A stretch of DNA of 5,099 nucleotides from CBDULQ01 sp965368115. Lineage in GTDB: Bacteria; Pseudomonadota; Gammaproteobacteria; SZUA-229. The stretch's first letter is position 1; each line of letters starts with the position of its first letter. Below the pieces are notes generated by a model. It was given only the letters and a program-made list of their open reading frames with translations, did not search any database and was not told the origin of the DNA. Below are positions 1 to 5,099 of the stretch, piece after piece. The stretch covers positions 1 to 5,099 of the forward strand of contig CBDULQ010000242.1 in NCBI GenBank assembly GCA_965368115.1. The letters run 5' to 3'. Both the position numbers and the translations under genes were made by a program.

Positions 1-595
1 GATCGAGCGCAAGCAAACTGGCGCCTGAGATGACCAGCGTTGTGGCAGTATCCAGCAGCGGATCCAGACGCACCGGACCGTGTTCGATCTGGTAGCGGTA
101 ATCGACTTTCGCTTCCACCGCCTCCCCGCTATCCGCATCCACCGACAGATTCAATGCAAAACCCAACAGCTCTAACAGGTGCTTTGCGAAATAACGCAAG
201 GTATGTTGCAGGCTCTGCCCGGCTGCCAGTTGATACAGGGTTTGCTCGTAAAGCGCATAGATATCATCCTGCACATCGAAGCGATGCAACAGGCGCATCA
301 ACAGTTCATTGATGTAAAAACCACTGGCCAGTTGATCGCCACGCAATTGCGGGATTTTACGACTGGCCGGTTCAGCTCCGGTCAGGCTCGGCATTTCTCC
401 CTTGCCGGACCAGCTGACGTGCAGGGGGCGAAACGGCTGCAGTATAGAGCGAGTTCGGGAACGGGCACTTCGGCTACCACGACTGACCACGCTAAAGCGG
501 CCATAGTCACGGCTGAACAGCTCGATGATCTGACTGGTATCTCGGTAGGGACGTTGATGCAAGATATAGGCGGGCTGATCCTGAACTTTGTTCAC
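1..595 (-). CDS. recO: DNA repair protein RecO, 3'-truncated by the window edge
   Basis: RecO anneals single strands and, with RecR, loads RecA on SSB-coated DNA in the RecFOR pathway. The 198 in-window residues begin VNKVQDQPAYILHQRPYRDT and run off the window; E. coli RecO has 242, so about 40-45 residues are missing. The N-terminal OB-fold (about residues 6-80) shows LHQRPYRDTS, then GRFSVVSRGSRS and LQPFRPL, all typical of RecO. The helical region carries YINELLMRLL (94-103) and HTLRYFAKHLLELLGF (131-146), followed by DYRYQIEHG (165-173). No cysteine occurs in the visible part, so the zinc ribbon seen in some RecO proteins is absent, as in E. coli. The start is a GTG (593-595): the only codons between it and the in-frame era TGA are two alanine codons, so no earlier start is possible. 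The ribosome binding site is weak (GAG, 601-603), which suggests translational coupling to era. Confidence 0.96.
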   Translation of the reverse strand, partial: MNKVQDQPAYILHQRPYRDTSQIIELFSRDYGRFSVVSRGSRSARSRTRSILQPFRPLHVSWSGKGEMPSLTGAEPASRKIPQLRGDQLASGFYINELLMRLLHRFDVQDDIYALYEQTLYQLAAGQSLQHTLRYFAKHLLELLGFALNLSVDADSGEAVEAKVDYRYQIEHGPVRLDPLLDTATTLVISGASLLALD

Positions 596-601
596 GGCGG
601 C

Positions 602-1510
602 TCAGTCGCTGTCATACCCCAGGCTACGCAAGGCCTGTTCGTTGTCGGACCAGCCGGCTTTCACCTTCACCCACAGTTGCAGGAACACCTTGCGCTCGAG
701 CAACTTCTCCATGTCCTTGCGTGCCTTGGTACCAATATTTTTCAGCCGCATGCCCTTGTTGCCGATGATGATAGCTTTCTGGCCCTTGCTTTCCACCAGG
801 ATCACCGCATGAATTTCGGTGATGTGGTCCTTGTCCTTGTAGGATTCGATTTCCACCGTCGTCTGATACGGCAGTTCCTGGCCCAGTTCCCTGACCAGTT
901 TTTCGCGGATAATTTCCGCGGCCAGGAAACGCACACTGCGATCGGTATATTCGTCTTCCGGGAACACCATGGGATTAACCGGCAACAACTCGGTAATGCA
1001 CTGCTCGAGTCGTTCGACGTTGTCTCCTTTCAGGGCGGACAGGGGAATGATGTCGTGAAACTTTGCCTTGCCGTTGAGCTCCTGCAAGAACGGTAACAGC
1101 GCCTGTTTGTCGGCAAGCTTATCGATCTTGTTGACAACGAGAATCACCGGCACTTCGACGCTCGCCAGTTTATCCAGCACCAACTGGTCTTCATCGGTCC
1201 ATTTCATCGCCTGAACCAGAAACAGCAGCACGTCCACATCATGTATCACCGAACTGGCGGCACGATTCATGTAGCGGTTGATGGCGCGTCCACCACCACT
1301 GTGAATGCCGGGTGTATCCACGTAGATAAACTGTGCTGCAGATGTGGTTTTCACACCCAGTATCTGATGACGGGTGGTTTGCGGTTTACGCGATGTAATA
1401 CTCAGCTTGACGCCCAGCAGATGATTCAGCAGGGTCGACTTACCGACATTGGGACGCCCGATGATGGCGATATAGCCGCATTTAAAATCTACCTGGTCCT
1501 GAGCTGTCAT
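602..1510 (-). CDS. era: GTPase Era, 16S rRNA-binding ribosome maturation factor
   Basis: Era is an essential GTPase in most bacteria that binds near the 3' end of 16S rRNA and assists 30S assembly. The 302 residues match the usual length (301 in E. coli). The GTPase motifs are G1 GRPNVGKS at 18-25, the switch I stretch RKPQTTRHQI at 41-50, G3 DTPG at 65-68, G4 NKID at 127-130 and G5 SAL at 158-160. The C-terminal KH domain shows the GNKG loop at 250-253 and the characteristic ending LWVKVKAGWSDNEQALRSLGY. Nothing catalytic is missing. The ATG follows the rnc TAG with no spacer, in the same frame, and an AAGAAG-like ribosome binding site (1517-1522) lies inside the end of rnc with 6 nt spacing. 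The pairing with rnc, the enzyme that releases pre-16S rRNA, fits a shared role in ribosome production. The TGA stop is 6 nt before recO. Confidence 0.98.
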   Translation of the reverse strand: MTAQDQVDFKCGYIAIIGRPNVGKSTLLNHLLGVKLSITSRKPQTTRHQILGVKTTSAAQFIYVDTPGIHSGGGRAINRYMNRAASSVIHDVDVLLFLVQAMKWTDEDQLVLDKLASVEVPVILVVNKIDKLADKQALLPFLQELNGKAKFHDIIPLSALKGDNVERLEQCITELLPVNPMVFPEDEYTDRSVRFLAAEIIREKLVRELGQELPYQTTVEIESYKDKDHITEIHAVILVESKGQKAIIIGNKGMRLKNIGTKARKDMEKLLERKVFLQLWVKVKAGWSDNEQALRSLGYDSD

Positions 1511-2215
1511 CTACGACTTCTTTGTTGTCCTGAATAAAGATTCAATTTCCTGAATCGCCTGCTCGGCGGCCTGTTGTTCCGCCTTACGTCGACTACCCGC
1601 CTTCCCCCGAGTCGTGATGGACAGGGCCTCAACATGACAGGCAACGATGAATGTCTGACTGTGAGCCTTGCCGGATACATCGACCACATCATAGGTGGGT
1701 AGATCTAATTTTCTACCCTGCAACAGTTCCTGTAAACGTGTTTTAGGATCCTTGAGGTGAGACACGTCGGGCATGTTGGAGAGCTGACTCTGGTACAGGC
1801 GGATAATCAGTTCGCTGCAGGTCTGGAACCCATCGTCGAGATAAACTGCACCAAGAATTGCTTCCACGGCATCCGCCAGGATCGAATCGCGACGAAACCC
1901 GCCGCTTTTCAATTCTCCACTGCCGAGAATCAGAAAATCACCCAATTCCAGTTCGTGGGCGATGATGGCCAGGCCCTCTTTCTTGACCAGCGATGCGCGT
2001 AGCCTGCTCAGGTCACCTTCCGGGGATTCGGGATAGCGATGAAACAGCTCATTGGCGATAACAAAATTGAGTATACTGTCGCCCAGAAACTCCAGGCGCT
2101 CATTATTGACGGGAGCGGCGCTTCGATGCGTGAGCGCTTCGATCAGCAGGCCGGGATCGTTAAACGAATAACTGAGTCTGGCAGCCAGCTTTTCTACACG
2201 CTCAGAATCTTTCAT
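1511..2215 (-). CDS. rnc: Ribonuclease III
   Basis: RNase III cuts double-stranded RNA, processing the rRNA precursor and controlling decay of some mRNAs. The protein is 234 residues (E. coli 226). The catalytic domain has the signature NERLEFLGDSIL (residues 38-49), with E39 and D46 corresponding to E. coli E38 and D45, and D115 and E118 in SILADAVEAI as the other two metal ligands. The GELKSGGFRRDS stretch (100-111) is also conserved. The double-stranded RNA binding domain runs from about D156 to 226, starting DPKTRLQELLQGR and including the basic GSRRKAEQQAAEQA helix. A slightly longer basic tail ends the protein. An in-frame stop at 2231-2233 rules out an upstream start, so ATG 2215 is the earliest. 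It lies 23 nt after the DUF4845 gene and its TAG stop directly abuts the era ATG. In E. coli rnc is autoregulated through a hairpin in its leader; no similar hairpin is evident here. Confidence 0.98.
   Translation of the reverse strand: MKDSERVEKLAARLSYSFNDPGLLIEALTHRSAAPVNNERLEFLGDSILNFVIANELFHRYPESPEGDLSRLRASLVKKEGLAIIAHELELGDFLILGSGELKSGGFRRDSILADAVEAILGAVYLDDGFQTCSELIIRLYQSQLSNMPDVSHLKDPKTRLQELLQGRKLDLPTYDVVDVSGKAHSQTFIVACHVEALSITTRGKAGSRRKAEQQAAEQAIQEIESLFRTTKKS
1517..1522 (-). promoter_or_regulatory. Ribosome binding site of era within the end of rnc
   Basis: AAGAAG on the minus strand lies 6 nt before the era ATG, inside the last codons of rnc. Because the rnc TAG directly abuts the ATG, ribosomes ending rnc would cover this site, a layout suited to reinitiation. 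Confidence 0.5.
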
Positions 2216-2216
2216 G

Positions 2217-2220
2217 CTCC
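2217..2220 (-). promoter_or_regulatory. Possible rnc ribosome binding site with abnormal spacing
   Basis: GGAG on the minus strand is the best Shine-Dalgarno match near rnc but ends just 1 nt before the ATG, against a usual 5-9 nt. A second purine run, GAAGA, is about 12 nt upstream of the ATG. Neither is well placed, and no other in-frame start is close by, so rnc translation may depend on ribosomes arriving from the DUF4845 gene 23 nt upstream. Confidence 0.35.
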
Positions 2221-2238
2221 GCTTAAATCTTCACGTAT

Positions 2239-2610
2239 TTATTTGGGGATGGTGATCTGGTGATTGAAGGTCGCAATGAATTCCAGATTGCCGTAAATCG
2301 GGCCACGCGCTTCGTAGTGGAGATCAACAATCATGCCATCTGTTTGCGGTTTGAATTTAAAGGCATCTTTCTTATCGTGAATATCATACAGATTGTTCAC
2401 CTTCAGGCGACTCGAGATAACCGCTTTGAGCTCACCCGGTGTCTTACCTCGCATGTCCGGATCTTCAGCCATCTCATCCATAAAACCTTTTACTGTACCG
2501 TAGTTCATATACACGGGGATGATACGCAATGCCATAACCGCCTGGATACCGACCAGTGCAATAATGATCAACCAGGTAATCATGGTCAATCCAGTCTGTT
2601 TTGATTTCAT
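2239..2610 (-). CDS. DUF4845 family single-pass membrane protein of unknown function
   Basis: This 123-residue protein has a short basic N-terminus, one membrane segment at about residues 10-28, and a roughly 90-residue soluble domain that should face the periplasm. The combination of length, motif layout (RIIPVYMNYG just after the membrane segment, a domain ending in a F-N-H-Q-I-T-I pattern) and position between lepB and rnc matches the DUF4845 family as I remember it from Pseudomonas and relatives. No function is established that I know of. The N-terminus KQTGLTMIT resembles a type IV prepilin cleavage site (G at residue 7, hydrophobic afterwards), but the usual glutamate at +5 is a threonine (T12), so processing is doubtful. 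I chose the ATG at 2608-2610 because AAGAGAG (2618-2624) sits 7 nt upstream. A GTG at 2614-2616 would add two residues but has only 1 nt of spacing. Family remembered, not searched. Confidence 0.85.
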   Translation of the reverse strand: MKSKQTGLTMITWLIIIALVGIQAVMALRIIPVYMNYGTVKGFMDEMAEDPDMRGKTPGELKAVISSRLKVNNLYDIHDKKDAFKFKPQTDGMIVDLHYEARGPIYGNLEFIATFNHQITIPK

Positions 2611-2617
2611 ACGCACG

Positions 2618-2624
2618 CTCTCTT
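2618..2624 (-). promoter_or_regulatory. Ribosome binding site deciding the DUF4845 start
   Basis: AAGAGAG on the minus strand lies 7 nt before the ATG at 2608-2610 but only 1 nt before the alternative GTG at 2614-2616. It therefore favours the ATG. The match to the consensus is moderate. Confidence 0.55.
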
Positions 2625-2650
2625 GTTTTAACTACTGCAGGCCGGCCAGC

Positions 2651-3454
2651 TCATTTGATGATATTGCCGATACGATCCCAGCCGATGCCGTCGTCGAAGT
2701 TCATCCAGATGAGAAAGGCCTTACCAACCAGAAACTCATCCGGGACCACGCCCCAGAAACGGCTATCGTTACTATTATCACGATTATCGCCCATCACAAA
2801 ATAGTGCCCTTCCGGAACCACGTATTCACCACCGCCCAGTTTCGGGGGCCTGGCGGGAATCAGCAGGATCGAGTGTTTAACTCCATCCAGGTCCTCGATG
2901 TATTCATTGGCCTTATGCTCCTCGCCCGGCCCCTGATACTCGGACACAAACTGACGTTTTACCTGTTTTCCATTTACATAGAGCACTTTATCGTAATATG
3001 CAATGTGATCGCCAGGTACACCGACGACACGTTTGATGTAGTCCACAGACGGATCACGCGGATAACGGAATACCACCACATCGCCACGGCTGGGATCATC
3101 GATGTCGATGATCTTCTTATTCAGCACCGGCAGGCGAATTCCATAAGAGAATTTGTTGACCAGGATGAAGTCGCCGATATAGAGGCTGGGAATCATCGAG
3201 CCGGATGGAATCCGGAACGGTTCGACCAGAAACCCGCGCAACAGGAACACGATCAGCAATACCGGGAAAAACGCCTTGGCGTATTCCACAACGATCGGCT
3301 CCTTGTACCCCCTGGAAGCGCCCGGCCGTTCATCAGTGGCATAGTCAAACGGATTTTTCTTTCGCCTGGGCGCCAGTAACAAGGCATCGAATAGCCAGAT
3401 CAGACCTGAAATGACGGTCCCCGCAAACAATATGAAGGCGAAATCAAAATTCAT
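2651..3454 (-). CDS. lepB: Signal peptidase I (leader peptidase), inner membrane serine protease
   Basis: LepB cleaves signal peptides from proteins exported by Sec or Tat, acting at the periplasmic face of the inner membrane. The 267-residue protein has two N-terminal hydrophobic segments, about residues 4-27 and 61-77, separated by a basic loop starting RRKKNPF (residues 30-36), as in gammaproteobacterial LepB. The catalytic serine is S86 in RIPSGSMIPSL, and the general-base lysine is K141 in DYIKRVVGVPGD. The box E motif GDNRDNSNDSRFWG is at 222-235. It is shorter than the E. coli enzyme (324 residues), mainly in the periplasmic domain, and close to the size seen in other Gammaproteobacteria. 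All catalytic residues are present. The ATG start has an AAAGAG ribosome binding site 7 nt upstream. It follows lepA by 14 nt and is followed 40 nt later by the DUF4845 gene. Confidence 0.98.
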   Translation of the reverse strand: MNFDFAFILFAGTVISGLIWLFDALLLAPRRKKNPFDYATDERPGASRGYKEPIVVEYAKAFFPVLLIVFLLRGFLVEPFRIPSGSMIPSLYIGDFILVNKFSYGIRLPVLNKKIIDIDDPSRGDVVVFRYPRDPSVDYIKRVVGVPGDHIAYYDKVLYVNGKQVKRQFVSEYQGPGEEHKANEYIEDLDGVKHSILLIPARPPKLGGGEYVVPEGHYFVMGDNRDNSNDSRFWGVVPDEFLVGKAFLIWMNFDDGIGWDRIGNIIK

Positions 3455-3461
3455 CTTTGAA

Positions 3462-3467
3462 CTCTTT
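3462..3467 (-). promoter_or_regulatory. Ribosome binding site of lepB, overlapping the lepA stop
   Basis: AAAGAG read on the minus strand ends 7 nt before the lepB ATG, a normal spacing. Its first two bases belong to the second of the two tandem lepA stop codons (TAATAA, 3466-3471), so a ribosome ending lepA sits on the lepB start region. Confidence 0.6.
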
Positions 3468-3468
3468 A

Positions 3469-5099
3469 TTAATTATTGTCCACTTTCAATACCGACAGGA
3501 AGGCATCCTGAGGTATTTCCACTTTACCGAACTGCTTCATGCGCTTTTTACCGGCTTTCTGTTTCTCAAGCAGCTTCTTCTTGCGCGACACGTCACCACC
3601 ATAACATTTTGCGGTGACATTTTTGCGTAACGCCTTGACCGTGGTGCGTGCAATGATATGACGACCGATCGCCGCCTGGATGGCGATATCGAACATCTGC
3701 CGGGGAATCAGCTCGCGCATTTTCTCCGCCACTTCACGACCACGGCGCTGTGCGGCATCCGCATGCACAATCACCGCCAGCGCATCGACCTTCTCGTTAT
3801 TGATCAGAATGTCCACCTTCACCAGTTTGGCTGGCTGGAAACACTTGAAATCATAATCGAAGGACGCATAACCACGGCTTACCGATTTAAGGCGATCGAA
3901 GAAATCCAGCACCACTTCGCTCATCGGCATGTCGTAGGTCAGCGCCACCTGGCTGCCCATGTACTGCATATTCGATTGTACACCACGTTTTTCCACGCAC
4001 AGGGTGATCACGTTACCCAGGTATTCCTGGGGCACCAGGATATTGGCGCGGATGATCGGCTCGCGAATTTCCTCGATGTAATTCACCTCCGGCAAATCGG
4101 AAGGATTATGAATTTCGATGACCTCTTCTTTGGTGGTCAGCACCTGGTAAACCACGGTGGGTGCCGTGGTAATCAGATTCAGATCGTATTCACGTTCCAG
4201 GCGTTCCTGGACGATTTCCATGTGCAGCATACCGAGAAAGCCGATACGGAAACCAAAACCCAGCGCCGATGAGGTCTCCGGCTCGTATTTCAGTGCCGAA
4301 TCGTTCAGCGTCAGCTTGTCCAGCGCCTCGCGGAAGCTGTCGTAGTCGTCCGCTTCCACCGGGAACATGCCGGCGAACACCCGCGGCTGCACTTCCTTGA
4401 AACCGGGCAGCGGCTCAGCGGCGGGACGGTCCACCAGGGTAATGGTATCGCCGACCTTGGCGGAATCGATTTCCTTGATACCGGCAATGATGTAACCCAC
4501 CTGGCCGGCAGACAGCTCGGCGGTATCCTTGCGCTTGGGTGTGAAGACACCCACATTGTCGACCGGATAACTGCGTCCGGTGGACATGATCAGCATCTTG
4601 TTGCCCTTGCGAATACGGCCTTCCTTGATGCGCACCAGGGTGATGACACCCACATAGGGATCGAACCAGGAATCCACGATCAAAGCCTGCAGCGGTCCGT
4701 CCGGGTCGCCTTGCGGGGGCGGGATTTTTTCCACCAGTTGCTCCAGCAGCTCGTCGATACCAATACCGGACTTGGCACTGACATGACAGGCGTCGGTAGC
4801 CTCGATGCCGATGATGTCTTCGATTTCCTGCGCGACCCGGACCGGATCCGCGGCCGGGAGATCGATCTTATTGAGCACCGGCAATACTTCCAGGCCCAGA
4901 TCGATGGCGGTGTAGCAATTGGCGACACTCTGCGCCTCCACACCCTGGGAGGCATCCACCACCAGCAGCGCCCCTTCACAGGCTTCCAGCGAACGGGAGA
5001 CTTCATAGGAAAAATCCACATGGCCCGGTGTATCGATGAAATTGAGCTGATAGGTCTCACCGTTTTTCGCGGTGTAATCCAGCGAAGCACTCTGCGCCT
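3469..5099 (-). CDS. lepA: Translation factor LepA (elongation factor 4), 5'-truncated by the window edge
   Basis: LepA/EF4 is a ribosome-associated GTPase related to EF-G, proposed to remobilise stalled ribosomes or help initiation. The window holds 542 residues, against about 599 in E. coli, so roughly 55 N-terminal residues, including the P-loop (G1) and most of switch I, lie beyond position 5099. Visible in order (fragment numbering): the G3 motif DTPGH at 22-26 with its catalytic-type histidine, G4 NKID at 76-79, G5 SAK at 107-109, then EF-G-like domains with the conserved stretch GFGFRIGFLGMLHMEI. The C-terminal domain specific to LepA contains CYGGDVSRKKKLLEKQK and GKKRMKQ. An apparent start at 5019 is only the GTG valine codon inside DTPGHVDFSYE, not the real start. 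The gene ends in tandem stops, TAATAA (3466-3471), 14 nt before lepB. Identification is secure; the true start and the promoter are outside the window. Confidence 0.98.
   Translation of the reverse strand, partial: AQSASLDYTAKNGETYQLNFIDTPGHVDFSYEVSRSLEACEGALLVVDASQGVEAQSVANCYTAIDLGLEVLPVLNKIDLPAADPVRVAQEIEDIIGIEATDACHVSAKSGIGIDELLEQLVEKIPPPQGDPDGPLQALIVDSWFDPYVGVITLVRIKEGRIRKGNKMLIMSTGRSYPVDNVGVFTPKRKDTAELSAGQVGYIIAGIKEIDSAKVGDTITLVDRPAAEPLPGFKEVQPRVFAGMFPVEADDYDSFREALDKLTLNDSALKYEPETSSALGFGFRIGFLGMLHMEIVQERLEREYDLNLITTAPTVVYQVLTTKEEVIEIHNPSDLPEVNYIEEIREPIIRANILVPQEYLGNVITLCVEKRGVQSNMQYMGSQVALTYDMPMSEVVLDFFDRLKSVSRGYASFDYDFKCFQPAKLVKVDILINNEKVDALAVIVHADAAQRRGREVAEKMRELIPRQMFDIAIQAAIGRHIIARTTVKALRKNVTAKCYGGDVSRKKKLLEKQKAGKKRMKQFGKVEIPQDAFLSVLKVDNN

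Noticed and set aside
179..1096. 305-codon open frame on the plus strand opposite era and recO
   Set aside because: Its codons are in exact register with those of era and recO, so each is the reverse complement of a real codon. It stays open because those genes avoid TTA, CTA and TCA codons over this stretch, and the translation has no recognisable domain. Era and RecO are unmistakable on the minus strand.
2614..2616. GTG as the DUF4845 start
   Set aside because: Its ribosome binding site would be 1 nt away; the ATG six bases further on has 7 nt spacing and gives an M-K-S start like remembered homologues. Not excluded.
2611..2650. Possible terminator or hairpin between lepB and the DUF4845 gene, around the palindrome GGCCGGCC (2640-2647)
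   Set aside because: The 8-base palindrome has no loop and its flanks do not extend the pairing well. No U-run follows it in the direction of transcription. It looks like a chance restriction-site-like palindrome.
2519..3379. 286-codon open frame on the plus strand opposite lepB
   Set aside because: Also in codon register with lepB on the minus strand, so it is a mirror of LepB codons. It contains no known motif and overlaps a catalytic-motif-complete gene.
3658..4272. 204-codon open frame on the plus strand opposite lepA
   Set aside because: Same codon-register mirror effect with lepA; its histidine- and glutamine-rich composition reflects reverse complements of common lepA codons.
4311..5090. 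Two minus-strand open frames (4311-4556 and 4680-5090) overlapping lepA in another frame
   Set aside because: They are out-of-frame readings of lepA, rich in serine, arginine, proline and tryptophan as expected for a shifted frame, with no domain, while the lepA frame is continuous.
1..5099. A novel defence, mobile or regulatory system in the window
   Set aside because: All of the sequence is accounted for by six conserved, co-directional genes with short gaps. No repeats, integrase, transposase, toxin-antitoxin pair or foreign-looking stretch is visible.

Overview
The window carries a moderate-GC bacterial chromosome segment in which every recognisable gene lies on the minus strand and the coding density is almost complete. 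Reading in the direction of transcription (high to low coordinates) the order is lepA (5' end off the window) - lepB - DUF4845 membrane protein - rnc - era - recO (3' end off the window). This order, and especially a small DUF4845 gene between lepB and rnc, is typical of non-enteric Gammaproteobacteria such as Pseudomonas relatives and purple or sulfur-oxidising lineages. Escherichia coli has the same backbone without the DUF4845 gene. Protein comparison from memory also fits Gammaproteobacteria, but genus cannot be told from this sequence.

Layout: 5099-3469 is LepA/EF4 without about its first 55 residues; 3454-2651 is signal peptidase I; 2610-2239 is a one-pass membrane protein; 2215-1511 is RNase III; 1510-602 is the GTPase Era; 595-1 is the first 198 residues of RecO. 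Gaps are 14, 40, 23, 0 and 6 nt, so there is no room for a terminator or a separate promoter of ordinary size. One polycistronic mRNA starting upstream of lepA (outside the window) is the simplest reading. There is no gene-free stretch longer than 40 nt. I see no tRNA, rRNA, mobile element, CRISPR or long repeat.

The operon joins housekeeping functions: ribosome function (LepA), export (LepB), RNA processing and 16S/30S maturation (RNase III, Era), and recombinational repair (RecO). rnc, era and recO all lie in the same reading frame. The rnc stop directly abuts the era start, and the era stop is 6 nt before the recO GTG, which suggests coupled translation.

I did not find a new system here. 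The points most worth a second look are the DUF4845 protein with its pilin-like N-terminus, the poor ribosome-binding-site spacing at rnc, and the in-frame, stop-to-start packing of rnc-era-recO.
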